Positions 5,279 to 12,792 of a stretch of DNA of 17,759 bases are shown here, piece after piece. The notes under the pieces are model-generated. The model had not been told where the DNA came from. It was given only the letters and a program-made list of their open reading frames with translations, and searched no databases. The stretch is from positions 1-17,759 of the forward strand of contig JAZSDN010000092.1 of the NCBI GenBank assembly GCA_045531205.1. The letters run 5' to 3'. Numbering within the stretch: position 1 is the first letter of the stretch; each line of letters starts with the position of its first letter. Made by a program: the position numbers and the translations under genes. Source of the DNA: JAZNQL01 sp045531205. GTDB taxonomy: Bacteria > Bacillota > Clostridia > UMGS1883 > UMGS1540.

Positions 5279-7903
5279 TTATTTACTCTCCTTAAGCGCT
5301 GCCTGAGCTGCTGCAAGTCTTGCAATCGGAACTCTGAAGGGTGAGCAGGATACATAATCAAGACCAATCTTATGGCAGAATTCAACTGAAACAGGGTCAC
5401 CGCCGTGTTCACCACAGATACCGCAGTGAATTTCAGGACGTGTGCCTTTACCAAGTTTAATTGACATTTCCATAAGTTTACCTACGCCGGTCTGGTCGAG
5501 TTTAGCGAAGGGATCGTTTTCGTAGATCTTCTTGTCATAGTAAGCATCCAAGAATTTACCTGCATCGTCTCTTGAGAATCCGAATGTCATCTGTGTTAAA
5601 TCGTTTGTACCGAAGCAGAAGAATTCAGCTTCTTTAGCGATTTCGTCAGCTGTTAAGCAAGCTCTGGGGATTTCTATCATTGTACCAACTTCGTATTTTA
5701 ATTCTACGCCTGCAGCTGCGATTTCTTCGTCTGCAGTAGCAACAACGATATCTTTAACGAATTTCAATTCTTTAACTTCGCCTGTTAAAGGAATCATAAT
5801 TTCGGGTTTAACATTCCAGCCTTTAGCCTTCTTAACATTGATAGCTGCACGGATAACAGCCTTTGTCTGCATTTTTGCAATTTCAGGATATGTTACAGCA
5901 AGTCTGCATCCACGGTGACCCATCATGGGGTTGAATTCGTGGAGTGAAGCAATAATAGCTTTAATTGCTTCAACTGATTTACCCTGAGCTTTTGCTAAAG
6001 CTTCAATGTCAGCTTCTTCTGTAGGAACGAATTCATGGAGAGGAGGATCTAAGAATCTGATTGTAACAGGATTTCCTTCCAAAGCTTCGTATAATTTTTC
6101 AAAGTCGCCCTGCTGATAAGGAAGAATCTTATCTAAAGCAGCTTCTCTTTCTTCAACTGTGTCAGCACAAATCATTTCACGGAAAGCAGCAATTCTGTCT
6201 GCTTCAAAGAACATGTGTTCTGTACGGCAAAGACCAATACCTTCTGCACCTAATTCAACTGCCTTTTTAGCATCTGCAGGAGTATCAGCATTTGTTCTAA
6301 CTTTAAGTGTTCTGAATTCATCAGCCCAATCCATTATTGTCTTGAATTCGCCAACGATTTCAGCATCAACTGTAGGAATAATTCCATCGTAAATGTTACC
6401 TGTTGAACCGTCGATTGAAATATAGTCGCCTTCATTGTATGTTTTGCCAGCTAATGTGAATTTCTTGTTAGCTTCATCCATAACAATGTCGCCACAACCG
6501 GATACACAGCAGGTACCCATACCACGGGCAACAACGGCTGCGTGTGATGTCATACCACCACGAACTGTTAATATACCCTGTGAAGCCTTCATACCTGTAA
6601 TATCTTCAGGTGAAGTTTCAAGACGAACTAATATAACCTTTTCGCCTCTTGCGTTCCAGATTTCAGCATCTTCAGCTGTGAAAACAACTTTACCGCAAGC
6701 AGCACCGGGTGATGCACCAAGACCTTTACCTGCAGGAACTGCAGCTTTGATAGCTTTAGCATCAAACTGAGGATGTAATAAAGTATCAAGGTTTCTGGGG
6801 TCGATCATAGCAACTGCCTGTTTCTTATCGATCATGCCTTCGCTAACGAGATCACAAGCAATTTTAAGAGCAGCTTTAGCTGTTCTCTTACCGTTTCTTG
6901 TCTGAAGCATGTATAATTTACCAGCCTGGATAGTGAATTCCATGTCCTGCATATCTCTGTAATGATCTTCAAGAGTTTTGCAAACTTTATTGAATTCTTC
7001 AAAAGCTGCAGGGAATTTGTCAGCCATTTCAGCAATAGGCATAGGAGTTCTAACGCCTGCAACAACGTCTTCACCCTGTGCGTTAACTAAGAATTCACCC
7101 ATAAGACCGGGTTCGCCTGTAGCGGGGTCACGTGTGAAAGCAACACCGGTACCGCAATCGTCACCCATGTTACCAAAAGCCATCATCTGAACATTAACAG
7201 CTGTTCCCCATGAATAAGGAATATCGTTATCACGACGGTAAACGTTAGCTCTGGGGTTGTCCCATGAACGGAAAACGGCTTCAACAGCACCCATAAGCTG
7301 TTCTTTGGGATCAGCAGGGAAATCTTTGCCTATCTTGGACTTGTATTCAGCCTTGAACTGACCTGCAAGTTCTTTTAAATCTTCTGCAGTAAGTTCAACG
7401 TCCTGAGTAACACCCTTTTCTTCCTTCATTTTATCGATTAATTCTTCGAAGTACTTTTTACCAACTTCCATAACAACGTCGGTGTACATCTGGATAAATC
7501 TTCTGTAGCAGTCCCAAGCCCAACGGGGGTTACCGCTCTTTGTAGCCATAACTTCTACAACTTCTTCGTTAAGACCGAGGTTTAAGATTGTATCCATCAT
7601 ACCGGGCATTGATGCTCTTGCACCAGAACGAACAGAAACAAGGAGAGGATTTTCCTTGTCACCGAATTTCATACCGGTGATACCTTCCATCTTGTCGATG
7701 TATTCCATTATCTGTGCCTGAATGTCATCGTTGATTTTGCGTCCGTCTTCATAATACTGTGTACAAGCTTCTGTTGTAACAGTAAAACCCTGAGGAACAG
7801 GAAGACCTATCTTTGTCATTTCAGCAAGATTTGCGCCTTTTCCGCCTAAAAGCTCACGCATTGAAGCGTCGCCTTCGCTGAAAAGGTATACGAACTTTGT
7901 CAT
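5279..7903 (-). CDS. ppdK: pyruvate, phosphate dikinase
   Basis: Interconverts pyruvate + ATP + phosphate and phosphoenolpyruvate + AMP + pyrophosphate; in anaerobic Clostridia it often serves glycolysis by saving ATP-equivalents. The protein is 874 residues, the length of the Clostridium symbiosum enzyme. The N-terminal nucleotide-binding domain starts with GGKGANLAEMTKIGLPVPQG (20-39) and includes VRSGARASMPGMMDTILNLG (91-110). The central swivelling domain carries the phospho-histidine His454 in RGGMTSHAAVVARGMG. The C-terminal TIM barrel binds pyruvate, with ATIRFLDPP-type and GTNDLTQMTFGFSRDDAGKF motifs and catalytic Cys830 in HCGICGEHGGDP. The start ATG has AGGAGGAA upstream. Base composition is visibly richer in G+C than neighbouring genes, as expected for a highly expressed enzyme. 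No gene for the PPDK regulatory protein is nearby. It is a single-gene unit with its own promoter and terminator. Confidence 0.98.
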   Translation of the reverse strand: MTKFVYLFSEGDASMRELLGGKGANLAEMTKIGLPVPQGFTVTTEACTQYYEDGRKINDDIQAQIMEYIDKMEGITGMKFGDKENPLLVSVRSGARASMPGMMDTILNLGLNEEVVEVMATKSGNPRWAWDCYRRFIQMYTDVVMEVGKKYFEELIDKMKEEKGVTQDVELTAEDLKELAGQFKAEYKSKIGKDFPADPKEQLMGAVEAVFRSWDNPRANVYRRDNDIPYSWGTAVNVQMMAFGNMGDDCGTGVAFTRDPATGEPGLMGEFLVNAQGEDVVAGVRTPMPIAEMADKFPAAFEEFNKVCKTLEDHYRDMQDMEFTIQAGKLYMLQTRNGKRTAKAALKIACDLVSEGMIDKKQAVAMIDPRNLDTLLHPQFDAKAIKAAVPAGKGLGASPGAACGKVVFTAEDAEIWNARGEKVILVRLETSPEDITGMKASQGILTVRGGMTSHAAVVARGMGTCCVSGCGDIVMDEANKKFTLAGKTYNEGDYISIDGSTGNIYDGIIPTVDAEIVGEFKTIMDWADEFRTLKVRTNADTPADAKKAVELGAEGIGLCRTEHMFFEADRIAAFREMICADTVEEREAALDKILPYQQGDFEKLYEALEGNPVTIRFLDPPLHEFVPTEEADIEALAKAQGKSVEAIKAIIASLHEFNPMMGHRGCRLAVTYPEIAKMQTKAVIRAAINVKKAKGWNVKPEIMIPLTGEVKELKFVKDIVVATADEEIAAAGVELKYEVGTMIEIPRACLTADEIAKEAEFFCFGTNDLTQMTFGFSRDDAGKFLDAYYDKKIYENDPFAKLDQTGVGKLMEMSIKLGKGTRPEIHCGICGEHGGDPVSVEFCHKIGLDYVSCSPFRVPIARLAAAQAALKESK

Positions 7904-8008
7904 GTATAAATTCCTCCTAAATAAAAATTATAAACTTTATTTAATCACGCTTGTCCCAAAAAAGAAAAGCATGAGTTTATCAAAAAAATGCATTTCAAGT
8001 AATCCTTT

Positions 8009-8037
8009 ATAATATACTCTAATATAATTCTACGCAA
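8009..8037 (-). promoter_or_regulatory. likely promoter of ppdK
   Basis: On the minus strand TTGCGT (8032-8037) and TATTAT (8009-8014) are 17 bases apart. It would give a leader of about 100 bases before the ATG. A second TATAAT nearer the gene (about 7927-7932 region) lacks a -35 match, so the promoter choice is not certain. Confidence 0.45.
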
Positions 8038-8075
8038 AATTAGAAAATCCTTCTATTTTTTTAAAATATTTTTTT

Positions 8076-8675
8076 ATGCATAACAACACAAAAAACATTA
8101 AAGTAAATATAAGCTATTCGGTGTTTTTGTTTTTTGCCTTATCATTGTGGGCAGGCGAAGCAAAAACTTATTTTTTGTTTTTCGTTTCGGCTATACTGCA
8201 CGAATATATACATATGATAACAGCTATGCTATTCAAAATAGAAGTATTTTCTATAAACATATTCCCCTGGGGGTTAAAGCTTACAACAGGTATTCTTTGC
8301 GGAGCCAAAGGAAAAACCGTTCTTATGGCGGGTCCTTTTGGCAGTTTGTTGATAGCCTTGCTTTGTTATTTTACCAATAATTTCCCTTTATGTCAAGTAA
8401 ACATTGCATTATTCTTATTTAACTTAATCCCTGCTCTGCCACTTGACGGTGGAAGATTACTTTTTTTATGTTCTAAAAATAAAAGTTTAACAAAAAATAT
8501 TTCTTTTGTATGCGGCTCTGTTTTAGCACTTCTCTCCCCCTTTTCCTTTTGGTTTATTCCAGTGTCGTTAATGATTTTTTCAACTTTGTATAGAGATTCT
8601 ATAAATCTTTTTGATACAGAAATAATAAAAACACTTGAAAAAAGTAAAAAAAATGTATACAATATTAAAAAATGA
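8076..8675 (+). CDS. SpoIVFB-like M50 site-2 metalloprotease
   Basis: Intramembrane zinc protease of the M50 family. In Bacillus SpoIVFB cleaves pro-sigma-K in the outer forespore membrane during sporulation. Visible here are several hydrophobic segments, the zinc motif HEYIH near residue 43, AGPFGSLLIALL, and the second zinc motif LPLDGGRLLFL near residue 122. The C-terminal CBS domain of Bacillus SpoIVFB is absent (199 residues against 288), and there is no spoIVFA-type gene beside it. The ATG lacks a clear ribosome site in a T-rich stretch, so the exact start is uncertain. The next gene starts 14 bases after the stop and is probably co-transcribed. M50 genes of this type are often found beside the radical-SAM gene that follows. 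The sporulation role is inferred. Confidence 0.8.
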   Translation: MHNNTKNIKVNISYSVFLFFALSLWAGEAKTYFLFFVSAILHEYIHMITAMLFKIEVFSINIFPWGLKLTTGILCGAKGKTVLMAGPFGSLLIALLCYFTNNFPLCQVNIALFLFNLIPALPLDGGRLLFLCSKNKSLTKNISFVCGSVLALLSPFSFWFIPVSLMIFSTLYRDSINLFDTEIIKTLEKSKKNVYNIKK

Positions 8676-8689
8676 CTAAGGAGTATACA

Positions 8690-10513
8690 ATGCTTGATAA
8701 AATTTTAGATAAAGTACAAAAAGCCGCCAGATATACAGGCGGTGAATACGGAAGTATTATAAAAAAAACCGATGAAGTTAAAGTGAGATTTGCTTTTTGT
8801 TTCCCTGATTTATATGAAGTAGGAATGAGCCATCTTGGTTTAAAAATTCTTTATCATTTGTATAATGAACGCCCCGACACCTGGTGTGAAAGGGCTTTTA
8901 TGCCGTGGAGCGATATGGAAGAGGAAATGAGAAAAAATAATATCCCTCTTTTCGCCCTTGAATCAGGTGACCCACTTACAAAATTTGATTTTGTAGGCTT
9001 TACCCTTCAGTACGAAATGTGCTATACAAATGTACTTGCAATGCTTGATTTAGCACATATTCCCTTAAAAAGTGCTGATAGAGATGACTGCTTCCCTTTA
9101 ATATGTGCAGGCGGCTCGTGTGCTTATAATCCCGAGCCTTTGGCTGATTTTATCGATTTCTTTATAATGGGCGAAGGCGAAGAAGTTAATATGGAAATAA
9201 ACGATGCCTATATAAAAGCAAAAGAAGACGGCAAAACAAAGCAGGAAATTCTTGAAATTCTTTCGCAAATCGAAGGAGTTTATGTTCCCTCTTTTTATGA
9301 TGCAGTTTTTGAAAACGGTAAACTTTTATCAATAAAGCCAAACAAAGAAAATGTTCCCGAAAAAATAAAGAAAAGAATTATAAAAGATTTAGACACAGCT
9401 TATTTCCCTGAAAAAATAATTGTTCCATTTCTTGATGTTATTCACGACAGAATAACTCTTGAACTGTTCAGAGGCTGTATAAGAGGCTGCCGTTTTTGTC
9501 AGGCGGGTATGATTTATCGTCCTGTAAGAGAACACTCAAAAGAATATCTTTTATCTTTGGCAGAAAAACTTATAAAAAGCACAGGTTATGAGGAAATTTC
9601 ACTTTCCTCCTTAAGCACAAGCGACTACAGAGATTTATATGAATTTATGGAAAATCTTTTGCTTTTGACCGAGAAAAATATGATAAACCTTTCTCTCCCC
9701 TCTTTGCGTATAGACAATTTTTCCATGGACCTTATAAATAAAGTACAAAAAGTAAGAAAAGCAAGTATAACCTTTGCAGCAGAAGCAGGCACACAAAGAA
9801 TGCGAGATGTTATAAATAAAGGAATTACCGAAGAGGAAATTCTTAATTCAGCAAAAATAGCCTTTGAAGGCGGAGCAAGAAGTATAAAGGTTTACTTTAT
9901 GATTGGCCTTCCTTACGAAACAAACGAAGACGTTGCAGGAATTCCCGACCTTGCGCATAAAATACTTAATGTTTATTTTGCAATGCCAAGAGAAAAAGGC
10001 GAACGACCTGCAGCAATAAATATGAGCGTATCTTCTTTTGTGCCAAAGCCATTTACTCCATTTCAGTGGTCAAAGCAAAACAGCTCCAAAGAACTTCAGG
10101 ACAAGCAAAAAATATTACTTGAAAATATTAGAAGTAAAAAAATAACCTTGAGTTATCACGAATCAAAACTCGCTGTTTTAGAGGGTGTTTTTGCCCGCGG
10201 AGACAGAAGACTTTGCACAGTTTTGGAAACTGCTTACAAAAAAGGTTGTCGAATGGATGCCTGGAGCGAATATTTTAATTTTGAAACTTGGCTACAAGCT
10301 TTTGAAGAATGCAACCTTACTATTGACGAATACACAAGAGAACGTTCCTATGATGAATTTTTACCGTGGGATATTGTTGATATCGGTGTAACAAAAAAAT
10401 TTCTTATGAACGAAAATGAAAAAGCTAAAAAAGCTGAACTTACGCAAAACTGCAGAAAAACATGTTCAGGTTGCGGAGCTGCATGCTTTAAAGGAGGCGT
10501 TTGTTTTGAATAA
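8690..10513 (+). CDS. TIGR03960-type radical SAM protein with B12-binding-like domain
   Basis: Member of the TIGR03960 family, whose reaction is unknown. Residues about 30-220 form a cobalamin-binding-like domain (FCFPDLYEVGMSHLGLKILY). The radical-SAM core has CxxxCxxC in RGCIRGCRFCQAG (Cys263, 267 and 270 from this start), which holds a 4Fe-4S cluster. The C-terminal tail is cysteine-rich (CRKTCSGCGAACFKGGVC), perhaps a second metal site. The ATG at 8690 has AAGGAG six bases before it, so it is preferred over the in-frame ATG at 8672, which overlaps the M50 stop. The 3' end carries the ribosome site of the next gene and overlaps it by 8 bases. In many Clostridia RNase G/E follows this pair, suggesting a link to RNA or ribosome metabolism; it does not follow here. 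Confidence 0.9.
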   Translation: MLDKILDKVQKAARYTGGEYGSIIKKTDEVKVRFAFCFPDLYEVGMSHLGLKILYHLYNERPDTWCERAFMPWSDMEEEMRKNNIPLFALESGDPLTKFDFVGFTLQYEMCYTNVLAMLDLAHIPLKSADRDDCFPLICAGGSCAYNPEPLADFIDFFIMGEGEEVNMEINDAYIKAKEDGKTKQEILEILSQIEGVYVPSFYDAVFENGKLLSIKPNKENVPEKIKKRIIKDLDTAYFPEKIIVPFLDVIHDRITLELFRGCIRGCRFCQAGMIYRPVREHSKEYLLSLAEKLIKSTGYEEISLSSLSTSDYRDLYEFMENLLLLTEKNMINLSLPSLRIDNFSMDLINKVQKVRKASITFAAEAGTQRMRDVINKGITEEEILNSAKIAFEGGARSIKVYFMIGLPYETNEDVAGIPDLAHKILNVYFAMPREKGERPAAINMSVSSFVPKPFTPFQWSKQNSSKELQDKQKILLENIRSKKITLSYHESKLAVLEGVFARGDRRLCTVLETAYKKGCRMDAWSEYFNFETWLQAFEECNLTIDEYTRERSYDEFLPWDIVDIGVTKKFLMNENEKAKKAELTQNCRKTCSGCGAACFKGGVCFE

Positions 10514-11141
10514 ATATATTATACGCTTTGAAAAACTTGAAAATTTAAAATATGTTTCGCACCTTGATTTTTTAAGATTTATACAAAGAGCAATGAGACG
10601 AGCAGGTATTCCTCTGTCCTATTCGAAAGGATTTAATCCCCACCCGATTATTTCTTTTGCTCTCCCCCTTGCTGTAGGTGTCAGCGGATTAGCTGAACTT
10701 TTTGAAATAGGAATTGAAGCAGAAATGGATCCCGAAGAAATCAAAAACAAAATAAACACAGCTTTGGTTCCCGGTCTTAAAATTACAGAAGTAACAAAAT
10801 CCGAAGGAAATAATTTTTCAAAAATAAGATGGGCACTTTATAAAATAACACCTGAGAATATGCCCTCTCAGAAGCAAATAGAAGCATTTCTTTCTTTAGA
10901 TGAAATTACTGCAGAAAAAAACACCAAAAAAGGAATAAAAACAGTTTCTGTAAAAGAAGATATCTTCAGTATTGAAATAAATGATAATTCTTTAATGTGT
11001 ATACTTTCGGCAGGTGCAGAAAGGAATATTAAGCCTTCCCTTTTTGCTGAAACTTTAAAAAATTATATCCCGGATTATGACCCAGGGTATTGCACTTATT
11101 TAAGAATAAAACTTTTGGACGATAAAAAAATTTATATATAA
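10506..11141 (+). CDS. TIGR03936/DUF2344 radical-SAM-linked protein
   Basis: Partner protein that nearly always accompanies the TIGR03960 radical-SAM protein; its function is unknown. The N-terminus IIRFEKLENLKYVSHLDFLR, then SYSKGFNPHPIISFALPLAV, is typical of the family. The start is assigned to TTG at 10506 because a perfect AAGGAGG (10491-10497) lies eight bases before it and the family begins at this point. The in-frame ATG at 10416 would add 30 lysine-rich residues read from the end of the upstream gene. The 8-base overlap implies translational coupling. The protein is 211 residues, close to the family norm. In some bacteria this domain is fused to the radical-SAM protein. Confidence 0.87.
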   Translation: MNKYIIRFEKLENLKYVSHLDFLRFIQRAMRRAGIPLSYSKGFNPHPIISFALPLAVGVSGLAELFEIGIEAEMDPEEIKNKINTALVPGLKITEVTKSEGNNFSKIRWALYKITPENMPSQKQIEAFLSLDEITAEKNTKKGIKTVSVKEDIFSIEINDNSLMCILSAGAERNIKPSLFAETLKNYIPDYDPGYCTYLRIKLLDDKKIYI

Positions 11142-11153
11142 TAAAAAAAGATA

Positions 11154-11182
11154 TTGCAATATTTACTTAAAAATAGTATAAT
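11154..11182 (+). promoter_or_regulatory. sigma-A promoter of the mreB-like gene
   Basis: TTGCAA (11154-11159) and perfect TATAAT (11177-11182) are 17 bases apart. Transcription would begin near 11189, leaving room for the GGAAG ribosome site before GTG at 11214 but not for a start at TTG 11196. Confidence 0.75.
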
Positions 11183-11213
11183 TTAAGGTACTAAGTTGAA
11201 AGGAAGATGGAAA

Positions 11214-12236
11214 GTGTTTGGATACGGTCAGGATATTGGTATAGATTTAGGAACTGCAACAGTCCTTGTTTATGTAAGAGGAAGAGGTATTGTTCTTCGT
11301 GAACCCTCGGTTGTTGCTATTGACAAAAATACAGGCAGAGTTATGGAGGTAGGACTTGACGCACAGAGAATGCTTGGAAGAACTCCGGGTAACATTGTAG
11401 CTATACGTCCTTTGCGTGATGGAGTTATTTCGGATTATGATACTACCGAAAAAATGCTTCGTTATTTCCTTAAAAAGGTTTGTTCAAAACGTCTTTTCAG
11501 ACCTAATGTTATTGTTTGCGTTCCAAGCGGAGTAACAGAGGTTGAAGAAAGAGCTGTTTTGGACGCATCTATTCAGGCTGGCGCAAGAAGAGCTCATCTT
11601 ATAGAAGAACCCATTGCAGCAGCAATCGGTGCAGGTCTTGATATTTCAAAGCCTTACGGAAGTATGGTTGTTGATATCGGCGGCGGAACAACAGACGTTG
11701 CAGTTATTTCTCTCGGTGGCATTGTTGTAAGCAACTCCATTAAAATTGCAGGCGATGCATTTGATGATACAATTGTAAAGTATATCAGAAAAAAATATAA
11801 TATAATGATTGGCGAACGTACAGCCGAAGATTTAAAAATACGTATCGGTTGCGTATTCCCCAGAGAAGAAGACGAATCAATGGAAATCCGCGGACGTTGT
11901 CTTATTACAGGTCTTCCAAAAACAATAACAGTATTTTCGTCCGAAATGATGGAAGCTTTAGACGAACCTGCTACAACTATAGTTGATGCTGTTCACAATG
12001 TTCTCGAAAATACACCTCCCGAACTTTTGGGCGATATCAGTAATTCGGGCATAGTATTAACAGGTGGCGGTTCATTGGTTTACGGTCTTGACCAACGTAT
12101 AAACAAAGAAACAGGCATCAGTGTTCGTATAGCAGAAGATGCAGTTTCGTGTGTTGCTATAGGTACAGGAAAAGCGCTTGATAATATAGATTCTTTAAAG
12201 GATACCACAAACTCCCATCACAGAAGATATCAGTAA
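11214..12236 (+). CDS. mreB: MreB/Mbl-family rod-shape actin homologue
   Basis: Bacterial actin that forms membrane-associated filaments and guides the cell-wall elongation complex. Visible are the phosphate-1 loop DIGIDLGTATVLVYVRGRGI, the LREPSVVAIDK segment, GRTPGNIVAIRPLRDGVISD, phosphate-2 VVDIGGGTTDVAVISLGGIV, the AGDAFDDTIVKYI helix, GERTAEDLKI and the adenosine motif VLTGGGSLVYGLD. At 340 residues it is full length. GTG at 11214 is chosen because AAAGGAAG lies about 8 bases upstream and other MreB proteins begin at this place; TTG at 11196 would put the ribosome site inside the gene. mreC and mreD, usually next to mreB, are absent, so this may be an Mbl- or MreBH-type paralogue. It has its own promoter and terminator. 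Confidence 0.9.
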   Translation: MFGYGQDIGIDLGTATVLVYVRGRGIVLREPSVVAIDKNTGRVMEVGLDAQRMLGRTPGNIVAIRPLRDGVISDYDTTEKMLRYFLKKVCSKRLFRPNVIVCVPSGVTEVEERAVLDASIQAGARRAHLIEEPIAAAIGAGLDISKPYGSMVVDIGGGTTDVAVISLGGIVVSNSIKIAGDAFDDTIVKYIRKKYNIMIGERTAEDLKIRIGCVFPREEDESMEIRGRCLITGLPKTITVFSSEMMEALDEPATTIVDAVHNVLENTPPELLGDISNSGIVLTGGGSLVYGLDQRINKETGISVRIAEDAVSCVAIGTGKALDNIDSLKDTTNSHHRRYQ

Positions 12237-12240
12237 ATTT

Positions 12241-12264
12241 AAGCCCCATATTTGGGGCTTTTTA
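12241..12264 (+). terminator. intrinsic terminator of the mreB-like gene
   Basis: AAGCCCCA (12241-12248) and TGGGGCTT (12253-12260) form an 8-bp GC-rich stem around TATT, followed by TTTAATT. It starts four bases behind the mreB stop. Confidence 0.88.
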
Positions 12265-12280
12265 ATTGTAGGTGTGTTTT

Positions 12281-12757
12281 ATGAAAAAATTAGAAAAAAC
12301 TAATGTTATGCGTATTTTAGATCAGCACAAAATAACATATACTCCCCATTGTTATATTGATTCAGGAGTTGTCAGCGGAACAGACGTCGCAAAAGTATTA
12401 AACCAAAACCCTGAAAACGTTTTTAAAACCCTTGTAACTCGTGGAAAAACGGGTTCACATTACGTTTTTGTAATTCCTGTAGAAAAAGAACTTAATTTAA
12501 AAAAGGCTGCATCAGCTGTTGATGAAAAAAATATAGAAATGATAAAATCAAAAGAATTATTACCTCTTACTGGATATATTCACGGTGGATGCTCCCCTAT
12601 TGGTATGAAAAAGTTTTTTACCACAGTTTTTGACAACAGTATAAAAAATATTTCAAATATATTTTTCAGTGCAGGGAAAATAGGCTATCAGGTTGAACTT
12701 TCTTCCCAAGATATAGAAAAAGTAATTCCCTTTAAATGTTATGATCTTTGTGATTAA
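12281..12757 (+). CDS. ybaK: YbaK/EbsC-family aminoacyl-tRNA deacylase
   Basis: Trans-editing protein that hydrolyses Cys-tRNA(Pro) or similar mischarged tRNA. The 158-residue protein is a single YbaK domain. VFKTLVTRGKTG (about 47-58) holds the conserved active-site lysine, and GYIHGGCSPIGMKK (about 104-117) the conserved glycine-rich loop. The ATG at 12281 is preferred over GTG at 12272; the ribosome site is weak (TAGGTG). The gene begins only 20 bases behind the mreB terminator and I see no room for a separate consensus promoter, so expression may depend on read-through. Whether it is a Cys-tRNA(Pro) or another deacylase cannot be told. Confidence 0.9.
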   Translation: MKKLEKTNVMRILDQHKITYTPHCYIDSGVVSGTDVAKVLNQNPENVFKTLVTRGKTGSHYVFVIPVEKELNLKKAASAVDEKNIEMIKSKELLPLTGYIHGGCSPIGMKKFFTTVFDNSIKNISNIFFSAGKIGYQVELSSQDIEKVIPFKCYDLCD

Positions 12758-12786
12758 AAAAGGAGCAGAAAATCTGCTCCTTTTTT
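12756..12786. terminator. bidirectional terminator between ybaK and htrA
   Basis: Six A and GGAGCAGA (12756-12769) are exactly complementary to TCTGCTCC and six T (12773-12786) around AAA. It overlaps the ybaK stop codon and serves the converging htrA gene as well. Confidence 0.92.
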
Positions 12787-12792
12787 ACATTT

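Noticed and set aside
8038..8075. Hairpin TAGAA/TTCTA with T-run as a terminator before the M50 gene
   Set aside because: The stem is only five AT-rich pairs and no plus-strand gene precedes it.
11196..11213. TTG at 11196 as the start of mreB
   Set aside because: The promoter would leave only about 7 bases of leader, and the AAAGGAAG ribosome site would lie inside the gene; GTG at 11214 fits both and matches the family N-terminus.
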